A stretch of DNA of 64,000 nt, from contig NZ_RJLM01000001.1 of the NCBI RefSeq assembly GCF_004104355.1, forward strand, positions 662,711 to 726,710, in the 5' to 3' direction. Below, piece by piece: positions 56,039 through 64,000 of the stretch (within the stretch, counting starts at the first letter, position 1; each line of letters begins with the position of its first letter). The notes under the pieces were generated by a model, which saw nothing but the letters and a program-made list of their open reading frames with translations, was not told where the DNA came from and did not search any database. Made by a program: the position numbers and the translations under genes. The stretch is from Photobacterium chitinilyticum. GTDB taxonomy: Bacteria > Pseudomonadota > Gammaproteobacteria > Enterobacterales > Vibrionaceae.

Positions 56039-57586
56039 ATGCAGTCGTTAGTAGATTTTCTAAACGGAATAATATGGAGCCCGGTACTGATTTATTTGTG
56101 CCTTGGTGCTGGTCTGTTTTATTCCATTACCACTCGTTTTGTTCAACTTCGTCACTTCAGAGAAATGTGGCGCCTGCTGTTATCAGGTAAGAGTTCTGAT
56201 AAAGGTATTTCCTCTTTTCAAGCACTAGCCGTTTCTTTATCAGGACGTGTAGGTACCGGTAACATTGCGGGTGTTGCTGCAGCAATCGGTTTTGGTGGTC
56301 CAGGTGCGGTATTCTGGATGTGGGTTGTTGCCTTCTTGGGCGCTGCGACTGCATACAGCGAATCCGCACTTGCACAGATTTATAAAGAAGAAGATGAAGA
56401 CGGCCAGTTCCGTGGTGGTCCGGCTTATTACATCGAAAAAGCGATGGGTAATAAGGCATATGCATGGATTTTTGCCATTGCAACTATCTTTGCCTGCGGT
56501 GTTCTTCTTCCTGGTGTTCAGTCAAACAGTATCGGCAATGCAGTTGAAGCTGCGTTTGGTACAGGTGGCATGATTGAAACGACTATCGGTACTATCAGTC
56601 TGGCTAAAATTGTAACAGGTACCGTTGTTTCGATTATCTTGGCATTCATCATCTTTGGTGGTGTTAAGCGTATCGCAAACTTTACCCAGATTGTCGTTCC
56701 ATTTATGGCATTGGCTTACATCATCATCGCTTTCATCATTATCCTACTGAACATCAACCAGGTTCCAATGGTCTTCGGTATGATTCTTGGTGATGCATTT
56801 ACACCTATGGCTGGTGTTGGTGCTGCAATCGGCTGGGGTGTAAAACGTGGTGTTTACTCGAACGAAGCCGGTCAGGGTACGGGTCCTCATGCAGCTGCAG
56901 CGGCAGATGTTGATCACCCAGCACAACAGGGCTTGGTTCAGTCATTCTCTATCTACATTGATACACTGCTAGTATGTTCTGCAACAGCATTCATGATTAT
57001 TATCACTGGTGCTTACAACGTTCACGGTGGCGCGGAAGGTACATTCCTGGTACAGAACCTAGCAGCAGATATTGGTGCAAACGGTCCTGTGTTTACTCAG
57101 ATGGCAATCGAGAGTGCAATGCCTGGTATCGGTAAGCCGTTCATCGCATTTGCGCTGTTCTTCTTTGCCTTTACCACTATTCTTGCTTATTACTACATTG
57201 CGGAAACAAACATTGCTTACATCCGTCGCTCGCTAAAAATGCCGGGTATGATGTTCGTACTGAAGGTTGTACTGATAGTGGCAGTCTTCTACGGCACAGT
57301 AAAAGCTGCAAATCTTGCCTGGGCAATGGGTGATGTGGGTGTTGGTCTGATGGCATGGCTGAATATTGTCGGTATTTTGACTATCTTCTTCCTGTCAAAA
57401 CCTGCACTGAAAGCACTGAAAGATTATGAAGAGCAGCAGAAAGCGGGTGTGACAGAGTTTACTTTTGACCCTGTGAAGCTAGGTATTAAAAATGCGGACT
57501 ACTGGGAGAAGCGGCTAAAGTCTTCTGGTAAGCCAGCAGCTCAACTGGATGATGTTGAAGGTGAGCCGGTTAAACCGATGGCCTAA
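56039..57586 (+). CDS. Sodium:alanine/glycine symporter, AGCS family
   Basis: 515 residues, about ten to eleven membrane helices. Family landmarks: FLNGIIWSPVLIYLCLGAGLFYSITTRFVQLRHF at the N-terminus, ALAVSLSGRVGTGNIAGVAAAIGFGGPGAVFWMWVVAFLGAATAYSESALAQ near 62, and KRGVYSNEAGQGTGPHAAAAADVDHPAQQGLVQ near 268. The GTGNIAGVA stretch holds substrate and Na+ contacts. It imports alanine or glycine with Na+. CAGGGAG precedes the ATG. Monocistronic, ended by a clear terminator. The next gene, a Cache receptor with amino-acid motif, fits an amino-acid theme. Confidence 0.95.
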   Translation: MQSLVDFLNGIIWSPVLIYLCLGAGLFYSITTRFVQLRHFREMWRLLLSGKSSDKGISSFQALAVSLSGRVGTGNIAGVAAAIGFGGPGAVFWMWVVAFLGAATAYSESALAQIYKEEDEDGQFRGGPAYYIEKAMGNKAYAWIFAIATIFACGVLLPGVQSNSIGNAVEAAFGTGGMIETTIGTISLAKIVTGTVVSIILAFIIFGGVKRIANFTQIVVPFMALAYIIIAFIIILLNINQVPMVFGMILGDAFTPMAGVGAAIGWGVKRGVYSNEAGQGTGPHAAAAADVDHPAQQGLVQSFSIYIDTLLVCSATAFMIIITGAYNVHGGAEGTFLVQNLAADIGANGPVFTQMAIESAMPGIGKPFIAFALFFFAFTTILAYYYIAETNIAYIRRSLKMPGMMFVLKVVLIVAVFYGTVKAANLAWAMGDVGVGLMAWLNIVGILTIFFLSKPALKALKDYEEQQKAGVTEFTFDPVKLGIKNADYWEKRLKSSGKPAAQLDDVEGEPVKPMA

Positions 57587-57611
57587 CAGAATTTTGTAGA
57601 AATTAAAAACC

Positions 57612-57640
57612 AAAGGGTTAGTTTAGGCTAACCCTTTTTC
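57612..57640 (+). terminator. Symporter terminator
   Basis: AAAGGGTTAG (57612-57621) pairs with CTAACCCTTT (57628-57637), followed by T. Confidence 0.9.
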
Positions 57641-57689
57641 GATTTTGGCATCGAAAGCAGGTTCCTTATGTCTCTATTGTATATATGCA

Positions 57690-57705
57690 TGTGATAGCTG
57701 TCACA
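57690..57705. promoter_or_regulatory. Consensus CRP site upstream of a chemoreceptor gene
   Basis: TGTGA-TAGCTG-TCACA matches all ten CRP core bases. It lies 319 bp before the chemoreceptor start at 58024, in a 437-bp gene-free gap that also contains the symporter terminator; I see no other feature there. Carbon-status control of the receptor is inferred. Confidence 0.6.
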
Positions 57706-58023
57706 AATACAGATGTTGAAAGAAAAATCACAGTATGATGCGATATGCAGATTGGTTAAATATATTTTCATCTGCTGCGTAAATGTATCTTTTCTCTTGC
57801 ATTCATGTTGTGTACAAAACTACTGCTCAAAGAGGGATAAAACACGAAATAAGAGCAAATTGGTCTGCTATTAGCCAGATAGCCTGCTAGATTACTTTTT
57901 CATTGCGTCAACTTTTAGACGCGCCTGTCAATTTATTTACTCTCCACATTCCAAATTTGCATGATTAGACTTGACGCTGAACAAATATCTAATACTCAAC
58001 TTTTATCATATAAGACAAAGATC

Positions 58024-59934
58024 ATGCACCTTTCATTACAACGTATTGGTTTCAAGCAGCGCATCATCATGACAGTTGCTGTATTGGTTGCGGTTGCACT
58101 GTCGATCACCAATTGGCTGTCTTACAACAATTTCAAAAATGACAAAATAGCAACAATTGAACAGAAGTCTCGACTCATCGTTGATAGTGCCAAGCGAGAG
58201 GTTGAACTTTCCATGCAAAAGGGCGTGGATGCGCTTGAGTCGACTAAAGCCTTCTACCAGGGTTCACGTTCTGATAGTGAGTATGTAGAAGTTGCTAAAA
58301 TGATTACCAAAGCAGCTAACTATGCAAGTTTCACTGCAGGATACAGTGATGGCCGTGCATACGGTGACTCAGGTGGTGACAATGGTGTCTTTGATGTCAG
58401 TGATTATGATCCGCGAACCCGGGATTGGTATCAGCTGGCTTCGGCAAAAAAGAGAACGATACTTACTGATTTCTACAGTGATGCAACGACAGGTGATCTG
58501 ATGGTGAGCATTGCGACGCCAATTAACAATGATGGCGTGGTTGTGGGCGATGTGTCACTAAACAGTCTTAATGAAACGATTCGGCGTGTTGATTTCCCTG
58601 GCGCTGTCATTTTGATCCTCAGCGAAAACTTCTCTCAGTTGGCCTCGACGGATCCGAGTGATGAGTTAGGCATTTATTTCGATCTTCCCGAGCTGGAACA
58701 AAAAATGGCAGCTCAAGGATCAGGAGCGGCTGATTACCAATGGGCAGGTGTCGATAAAAGAGCTTATTTTTCAGATATTTCCTTAGTTGATGGTAATAAG
58801 TGGTATTTGTATGTCGGGGTCAACAAGTCGGTAGTGTATGCTGATATCGAAACGGCATTTAACAAAGCGATTATTACATCTGTGACCATACTTACTTTTG
58901 CCTTGTTAATCGTTATTGTGGTCCTGAACAAGTTATACCGTCCTATTGTTGCACTGAAAGAAACGGTTATTGATCTTTCTGCGGGTAATGGTGATCTAAC
59001 TCGCCGCCTGGAGGTGAATAGCCATGATGATCTGGGGCAAATTGCTGACGGGATCAATACTTTTATTAGTAACCTGCAACAGATGATGCTAGAGGTTTCT
59101 CAGGCAACGAACCATATTTCAAGCAGTGTCGAAGATCTTCGCTCGCAGTCGGAGCAAAATGCGACTGTATTGCAATCGCATGTCGATGAGGCTGATCAGG
59201 TCGTCACTGCTATTCATGAAATGAGCATTACCGCTGAAACGGTATCGGCAAACGCCGCGCAAACGTCTTCGCATATTCAGAACACCAATGATCAAGCACA
59301 GCAGTCGAAAACGATTGTTTCTAATGCGGTCTCTTCGGTATCGGCTCTGGTTGATGACGTAGAATCGATGGCAAACAATATCAACGAGATGAATCGCAAT
59401 AGCCTTGATATTGCAGGTGTATTAAAAGTGATTGGTGATATCGCTGATCAGACCAACCTGCTAGCGCTGAATGCCGCAATTGAAGCGGCCCGTGCGGGAG
59501 AGCAGGGGAGAGGTTTTGCCGTTGTTGCTGATGAGGTTCGTGCATTGGCTGCACGTACCCAGCAGAGTACGTCTGAAATTGAGCAAATGTTGAATAAGCT
59601 AACCTCTGGTGCTGACGGCCTCGTCGTCAATATGAATGTGATTAAGGAAAGCTGTAATCATACAGCTGATAATACCAAACAGGTAAATCAGGATCTCGAT
59701 ACGATGGCAGATTCGATCACTGAAGTTAATAACTTGGCGGTTGAGATCGCAACGGCTGCCGAAGAGCAAAGCTCAGTGTCTGAAGAAATCAGTAAGAACA
59801 TGGCTTCTATCAGGCAAATGGCAGACACGCTTGCTGAAAATGGCCAACAAAATGTAGCGAGTAGCCAAATTTTGGCCTCTGCAAACACCCAGCTTTCTGC
59901 CATTGTGAGAAAGTTTAAACTTGAAGCTAGTTAG
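58024..59934 (+). CDS. dCache chemoreceptor with amino-acid-binding motif
   Basis: 636 residues from ATG 58024; a frame from 57961 would prepend 21 hydrophilic residues before the first membrane helix. Helix [20 protein letters not shown], periplasmic double Cache to about residue 270, second helix near 285, HAMP, then the hairpin with [43 protein letters not shown]. The Cache carries YDPRTRDWY (Tyr128, Arg133, Trp135, Tyr136), Tyr151 and an Asp near 176 in VGDVSL, the pattern described for amino-acid receptors such as PctA. Likely an amino-acid sensor for CheA signalling. No CheR-binding pentapeptide at the end. Confidence 0.94.
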   Translation: MHLSLQRIGFKQRIIMTVAVLVAVALSITNWLSYNNFKNDKIATIEQKSRLIVDSAKREVELSMQKGVDALESTKAFYQGSRSDSEYVEVAKMITKAANYASFTAGYSDGRAYGDSGGDNGVFDVSDYDPRTRDWYQLASAKKRTILTDFYSDATTGDLMVSIATPINNDGVVVGDVSLNSLNETIRRVDFPGAVILILSENFSQLASTDPSDELGIYFDLPELEQKMAAQGSGAADYQWAGVDKRAYFSDISLVDGNKWYLYVGVNKSVVYADIETAFNKAIITSVTILTFALLIVIVVLNKLYRPIVALKETVIDLSAGNGDLTRRLEVNSHDDLGQIADGINTFISNLQQMMLEVSQATNHISSSVEDLRSQSEQNATVLQSHVDEADQVVTAIHEMSITAETVSANAAQTSSHIQNTNDQAQQSKTIVSNAVSSVSALVDDVESMANNINEMNRNSLDIAGVLKVIGDIADQTNLLALNAAIEAARAGEQGRGFAVVADEVRALAARTQQSTSEIEQMLNKLTSGADGLVVNMNVIKESCNHTADNTKQVNQDLDTMADSITEVNNLAVEIATAAEEQSSVSEEISKNMASIRQMADTLAENGQQNVASSQILASANTQLSAIVRKFKLEAS

Positions 59935-59974
59935 TAGTTCAATATCACAATAGCAAAAGTTGCCATAATGGACG

Positions 59975-60003
59975 AAGGGTTAGCATCAGCTAACCCTTTT
60001 TTT
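59975..60003. terminator. Terminator between convergent chemoreceptor genes
   Basis: AAGGGTTAGC (59975-59984) and GCTAACCCTT (59989-59998) enclose ATCA, followed by T. Confidence 0.9.
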
Positions 60004-60051
60004 GATGTGTGCTCTATTGGACTTGGAGTCTGTTAAAGGCAGCTGAGTTTG

Positions 60052-61920
60052 TTAAACAACAAACTTGTTCATAACACTGTCTTGTTCGCGTACCTTATTG
60101 ATCTGTACTTCCATAGCCTCGTTGGCTCCATTGGCTGCATCAGCAACTTGTACCGAAAGCTCTTTAATATTGAGAGTGTTGGTATTGATTTCTTCCGCGA
60201 CTAAACTCTGTTCTTCAGCCGCGGAAGCAATTTGTAGGTTCATATCGTTAATTTGCTGAATGGCGTTACTAATACGCGCCAAGGCTTCATCAGCTTCCTG
60301 GGCTTTCACCACTGTATTTGCTGCTGTTTCCTTGCTGAGGCCCATTACATTCGCCGCAGAGCTGGCACCTGATTGTAGTTGCTCAATCATCTGACGGATC
60401 TCTGTTGTTGATTCCTGAGTGCGCTGGGCAAGGGTACGGACTTCATCTGCAACCACGGCGAAACCACGGCCTGAATCGCCAGCACGGGCCGCTTCAATTG
60501 CTGCATTCAATGCCAACAGGTTAGTTTGATCGGCAATTTCATTGATAACCTTAAGGATGGATTCAATGTTGCCTGTCGCGGTTTCAAGTTGCCTAACAAC
60601 CTCAACGGCCTCATCGATTTGTTCTGACAGATCTGAAATGGCTCCAGTAGTATGAGACACAACGTTACTACCTTCTGTGACGGCGACATCTGCTGCCTGA
60701 GCGGCAGAAGCGGCTCCCTGCGCATTGCCAGCCACATCAGAAGATGTCGTTGCCATTTCATGCATTGCCGTCGCGAGTTGGTCTAACTCTTGCAACTGTG
60801 AGGACATTGCACTGGCAGATTGTTTCGCACCATCAGCTGTCATCTCTGTACCCTGCATGATGTCATGACTCAGCGATTTGGACTGGATAATGAGGCTCTG
60901 TAGTTTTTCAGTAAAGGCATTAAATCCTGTTGCTAGTTCGGCAAACTCGGCATCGGTGTTGGTTTCCAACCGACGGGTTAGGTCACCTTGGCCACATGCA
61001 ACATCCTGAATTGCGATATTTAAGTCTTGCAGTGGACGCATCAAGATTTTGATCAGCAGGAGCAGGGCAATAATGCCGGCAAAGAGTGCAACAACCGAGT
61101 AGATAATGGAATCTGTTTTTAACTTATCGACTGCGGCAAATGCTAGGCTTTCGTCAAGTACCGTACCGATATACCAGTTCTGGCCTTCTACTTGGGTAAA
61201 GGAGAGTTTAACAGCCCTGCCATCGAGTTCTGTCGTCACCATTTCGCTGGATAATGTCTGATTACCAAGGAATTCAGACATTGGCTTACCATTGTATTTC
61301 TCTTCCGGATGCGCAATAACGGTACCGTCACCGGCGACAATAAACAGGTAGCCCGCATCGAATAGCGAAACTTGATTGACAAGTTCTGCCAGGCCGCCAA
61401 GGCTAACATCGAAGAAAATAGCACCGGTAAACTCTCCATGAGCAAACACAGGAGTTGCTATTGACACCAAGATTTCCTTGGTGGCTGAATCGGCGTACGG
61501 TGCGGTGATGATCAGTTCACGAGCTTGCTTTGCATCTATGTACCAAGGACGAGCTCGCGGGTTCCAACTACTGCCTGGATCCCAACTTGGGTCATTACTG
61601 GTATAGCTTCCATCCTTTTCAAAGCCAAGGCCGGTCAGGAGGAATGCGTTTTTAATGATAGGTTGATTAATGACGGTTTGGATATTGTCTAGCGCCAGAT
61701 CTTGTTCAATCAAGCTTGTTGCGTAGCTGGCAAGCGCTTTACGGCTGCTAATCTCAGCATTTACGGTATTACCCATCCCCGATACGATCTCATCGATGCT
61801 TTGCATGACCAAAGACTGGATCTGGGACTTAGTATTGAAATATTGATTGGCAGAAAGCAGTGCTAATGCTGCAAGCAATATCGCGGATGATGTGGCGACA
61901 ACTTTATGGCTGAACTTCAT
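60052..61920 (-). CDS. dCache chemoreceptor with partial amino-acid motif
   Basis: 622 residues from ATG 61920 (GAGG upstream); the frame from 61944 adds eight residues without support. Helix [19 protein letters not shown], dCache domain, helix [23 protein letters not shown] near 275, HAMP, and signalling hairpin [43 protein letters not shown]. The Cache reads WNPRARPWY (Arg124, Trp126, Tyr127), Tyr142 and Asp171, so it keeps the amino-acid motif except that the first Tyr is Trp119. It is convergent with the other Cache receptor. Ligand: possibly amino acids, less certain. Confidence 0.93.
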   Translation of the reverse strand: MKFSHKVVATSSAILLAALALLSANQYFNTKSQIQSLVMQSIDEIVSGMGNTVNAEISSRKALASYATSLIEQDLALDNIQTVINQPIIKNAFLLTGLGFEKDGSYTSNDPSWDPGSSWNPRARPWYIDAKQARELIITAPYADSATKEILVSIATPVFAHGEFTGAIFFDVSLGGLAELVNQVSLFDAGYLFIVAGDGTVIAHPEEKYNGKPMSEFLGNQTLSSEMVTTELDGRAVKLSFTQVEGQNWYIGTVLDESLAFAAVDKLKTDSIIYSVVALFAGIIALLLLIKILMRPLQDLNIAIQDVACGQGDLTRRLETNTDAEFAELATGFNAFTEKLQSLIIQSKSLSHDIMQGTEMTADGAKQSASAMSSQLQELDQLATAMHEMATTSSDVAGNAQGAASAAQAADVAVTEGSNVVSHTTGAISDLSEQIDEAVEVVRQLETATGNIESILKVINEIADQTNLLALNAAIEAARAGDSGRGFAVVADEVRTLAQRTQESTTEIRQMIEQLQSGASSAANVMGLSKETAANTVVKAQEADEALARISNAIQQINDMNLQIASAAEEQSLVAEEINTNTLNIKELSVQVADAANGANEAMEVQINKVREQDSVMNKFVV

Positions 61921-61970
61921 ATTATGAGACCTCGACAAGCACACGTATATTTATAGGTTTGATAGTCATT

Positions 61971-61997
61971 GTGTCGGCTGGGTAACAGGATTGTTAA
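61971..61997 (-). promoter_or_regulatory. Possible flagellar sigma-28 promoter
   Basis: Minus strand TTAACAAT, an 11-base spacer, then GCCGACAC resemble the FliA consensus TAAAGTTT-N11-GCCGATAA (4/8 and 6/8). It lies about 50 bp upstream of the chemoreceptor start, a sensible place, but the -35 match is weak. Confidence 0.35.
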
Positions 61998-62158
61998 TAG
62001 TGGTTGTGTAAATATGTGATCGAGAAATGTGTTTTTTTGCTGTTTATTAAGTTTATAAAATTTTCATTATGAAACATGGATAAATATAGTGGGTTAAATA
62101 TAAGCCGAGTTGAATATGGTGATTATAACACCAATGACTATCTTTAATTTGCATGACT

Positions 62159-62186
62159 AAAAAAGGCGGCTGGATTGCCGCCTTTT
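62159..62186 (-). terminator. purC terminator
   Basis: AAAAGGCGGC (62161-62170) pairs with GCCGCCTTTT (62177-62186), giving a T tract on the minus strand 20 bp after the purC stop. Confidence 0.92.
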
Positions 62187-62205
62187 AATATACGGTATTA
62201 TTTTG

Positions 62206-63309
62206 TTAGACAATTAAATTATATTTTTCTCGGAGAATATTAATTATTTCTGCTTTAGGGTTTTCACTCAGTATGATTTTTTTGCCTGTGATTTTTTCGG
62301 CGATGCTGGTGTATACCTTGGACACTTGCATCAGTACATCTTGAGGAAGGGCATTGTTACGAGCAAGTGCCGAACGTTCTTCCATACGGTCTTTGTTGAG
62401 CAAAATATCCGGATCAGGGAAGTGGTTAAGCAATAGCTGTCGGAAGTCTTCTTTAGAGTTCTCGACTATTTTATTCTCACGGTAAGCGGCTCCTTCCCAG
62501 ATACGAGACGAATCTGGTGTCCCCACTTCATCCATATAGATAAGTTTATCGTTGCCTTGCGCATCGGTCACATAGCCAAATTCAAACTTGGTATCGACAA
62601 AAATCTGGTCAATTTTTGCAAGCGCTTCGCTAATTACGCCAAACCCTTCTTTTAAAAGCGTTTCATAGCGCGCAATGTCATCAGGTGAACTGAAATTAAA
62701 CGCTGCAAAGTTGTCTTCGATGTTCTGGCGGCTGATGTTGACATCGTCGACAGCAGGAACGCCCGGAATACCTTCCAAGATCCCCTTGGTAGACGGGGTA
62801 ATTAGCAGCTCTGGCAGTTTCTGATCTTTTTCGAGGCCTTCTGCGACATTGATTCCGCAGAATTCGCGTTCACCGTTGGCGTAGGCACGCCACATTGAAC
62901 CTGTGATGTACTGGCGACAGATTGCCTCGATTTTTACCGGTTTGGCTTTTTGCACAATCCATACAAAGGGATGAGGAATATCAAGTATATGGCTATCAGC
63001 CAGCCCGTTGTCACGGAACAGCTTAAACCAATGATTAGAAATAGCATTGAGTGCGGCCCCTTTCCCGGGAACGCCTTTCATCCCGCCTTCGCCATGCCAA
63101 ATGCAATCAAAAGCAGAGATACGATCACTGATCACCATAATGGCCAATGGGGCATCAGGCTGAACGTTATAGCCTTTTTCTTTGATCAGACGGCGGCTGT
63201 CAGCTTCAGTCAACCAGTACACAGAACGTACTTTTCCGCTATGAACGGGTTTGTCAGTACGGATTGGGAGGTCGTCATTTACAGCGAGAACTTGATCAGC
63301 AAGGCTCAT
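62206..63309 (-). CDS. purC: SAICAR synthase (long form)
   Basis: 367 residues, against 237 in E. coli; the long form is usual in vibrios. Motifs: [11 protein letters not shown] near residue 23, [37 protein letters not shown] near 60, [16 protein letters not shown] near 132, [34 protein letters not shown] near 235. It joins CAIR and aspartate with ATP to give SAICAR in purine synthesis. Monocistronic, with a near-perfect PurR operator upstream. Confidence 0.96.
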   Translation of the reverse strand: MSLADQVLAVNDDLPIRTDKPVHSGKVRSVYWLTEADSRRLIKEKGYNVQPDAPLAIMVISDRISAFDCIWHGEGGMKGVPGKGAALNAISNHWFKLFRDNGLADSHILDIPHPFVWIVQKAKPVKIEAICRQYITGSMWRAYANGEREFCGINVAEGLEKDQKLPELLITPSTKGILEGIPGVPAVDDVNISRQNIEDNFAAFNFSSPDDIARYETLLKEGFGVISEALAKIDQIFVDTKFEFGYVTDAQGNDKLIYMDEVGTPDSSRIWEGAAYRENKIVENSKEDFRQLLLNHFPDPDILLNKDRMEERSALARNNALPQDVLMQVSKVYTSIAEKITGKKIILSENPKAEIINILREKYNLIV

Positions 63310-63441
63310 GGTGAATTCCTATTTCAAAAGTCGAGACAAAGATAAAACCATGCAGGCTAAGCCGTATTTGTATTCAAAACAGGGGCCCAGCCTGTAACTG
63401 AGGCAGATAATAGCAGAAGCGATTGCAGCTTTCAGCAAATA

Positions 63442-63457
63442 AAGCAAACGTTTGCGT
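63442..63457 (-). promoter_or_regulatory. PurR operator of purC
   Basis: Minus strand ACGCAAACGTTTGCTT matches the PurR consensus ACGCAAACGTTTGCGT at 15 of 16 bases. A promoter may lie just downstream: CTGAAA (63430-63435) and TATTAT (63407-63412), 17 bp apart on the minus strand. Hypoxanthine/guanine-dependent repression is expected. Confidence 0.85.
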
Positions 63458-63584
63458 AATTTGATTTTACCTATATGGTCGAGAGAACTTGGTTTTAACG
63501 CTTTACTGTAGATTTTGAGAAGCGAAGAGGGGCGAGTTGTGGCAAAATCATCGTCCTTTCGGCTTTTCAGGTTCAACTCCCACT

Positions 63585-64000
63585 ATGATGCGCTATACCT
63601 CCGAGCAGACAGCATTTATAAATCACCAAACAGGTAACGCACTCTGCATCGCTGGCGCCGGTACGGGAAAAACCACGACCTTAGTTGGTTTGATTGAAAA
63701 AAAGCTAGCTCAGGTACCCGCCGAAGAGATGCTGGTGATGATGTTCAACCGTGATATTCGCACCGATTTTCAGCAGAAACTGCAGGCAACGGGAATCGAG
63801 CAAAATGTGCCGGTACATACTTTTCATAGCTTTTGCCTAAAGCTACTTAACCAAACCGGCTTTCTTCGCGAAACAGGGTTCCGTGTCGACTATCAAAGTG
63901 GAGAAAGTGATAAGTCTTTGGTGAAAACAGTGCTGCGGACCGTTGCCGGGCAGGAGAAAAGCTTTCAGCGTCAGCAAATGATTAAGGATCCCAAGACTAT
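63585..64000 (+). CDS. UvrD/Rep-family helicase, N-terminal part (runs off the window)
   Basis: An open frame of 138 codons from ATG 63585 to the edge begins MMRYTSEQTAFINHQTGNAL and continues with Walker A IAGAGTGKTTTLVGLIEKKL near residue 25 and motifs MLVMMFNRDIRTDFQQKL (Ia-like) and VHTFHSFCLKLL. The Q-motif-like EQTAFINH and GAGTGKTTT mark superfamily 1A helicases of the UvrD/Rep/PcrA class. The sequence differs from UvrD and Rep proper, so it may be an uncharacterised paralogue. Divergent from purC; the PurR site lies between them. No clear ribosome binding site; ATG 63588 is equally possible. Confidence 0.85.
   Translation, partial: MMRYTSEQTAFINHQTGNALCIAGAGTGKTTTLVGLIEKKLAQVPAEEMLVMMFNRDIRTDFQQKLQATGIEQNVPVHTFHSFCLKLLNQTGFLRETGFRVDYQSGESDKSLVKTVLRTVAGQEKSFQRQQMIKDPKT

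Noticed and set aside
63319-63576. 85-codon minus-strand frame upstream of purC
   Set aside because: It spans the PurR operator and predicted purC promoter and shows no family resemblance.

Overview
The window reads as one chromosomal segment of a marine gammaproteobacterium of the Vibrionaceae, most likely Photobacterium or a close relative. This rests on family resemblance only: a PBPRA1643-type SEC-C protein (a family named after Photobacterium profundum), a second EF-G paralogue, a long-form PurC of 367 residues, three chemoreceptors, and Na+-linked transporters (AGCS, TRAP, CNT). Base composition looks even. I see no rRNA, tRNA, insertion sequence, prophage or CRISPR array.

Layout. 1-3.4 kb: metR (cut by the edge) divergent from metE, with a MetJ box array and a MetR-like site between them. 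3.4-6.3 kb: META-domain lipoprotein, long MscS channel, orphan ORF. 6.4-11.9 kb: RND efflux pair with a structured 3' UTR and a divergent LysR gene. 12.5-16.2 kb: pstSCAB with a Pho box. 16.4-22 kb: chemoreceptor, LysR gene, cytochrome c lipoprotein, nupC, two small conserved-looking proteins. 22.3-31.2 kb: a lactate/2-oxo-acid region with a TRAP transporter, lldP-lutABC and a LysR gene. 31.2-34.3 kb: small envelope and hypothetical genes, including an unusual acidic secreted protein. 34.4-37.2 kb: CoA-disulfide/persulfide reductase with rhodanese, divergent from a split YeeE/YedE transporter. 37.3-42.1 kb: nirBDC-cobA with an FNR plus NarL/NarP promoter. 42.4-44.1 kb: an aromatic amino acid permease preceded by an unlisted 54-codon leader ORF. 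44.5-49.6 kb: Ap4A phosphorylase-like protein, EF-G2, DUF4336, TrmH-family methylase, SEC-C protein. 49.8-55.5 kb: yejABEF peptide ABC transporter. 56-62 kb: Na+/alanine symporter and two convergent Cache chemoreceptors. 62.2-64 kb: purC with a PurR operator and the start of a UvrD-family helicase.

How they work together. Much of the window is nutrient capture with visible local control: methionine (MetJ/MetR), phosphate (Pho box), nucleosides and purines (CRP, PurR), lactate (two different importers beside one oxidase), nitrite under anoxia (FNR/NarP), peptides and amino acids (YejABEF, AGCS, amino-acid-type chemoreceptors).

The best candidate for something undescribed is the leader at 42489-42653. 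It has a good ribosome binding site, and 10 of its last 16 codons are Phe or Tyr. A hairpin plus a seven-T run follows the stop codon, then an HAAAP-family permease gene. This looks like translation-coupled attenuation of a Phe/Tyr transporter. Second-tier candidates are the acidic secreted protein at 32808-33800 and the structured 3' UTR of the RND operon at 6411-6584.
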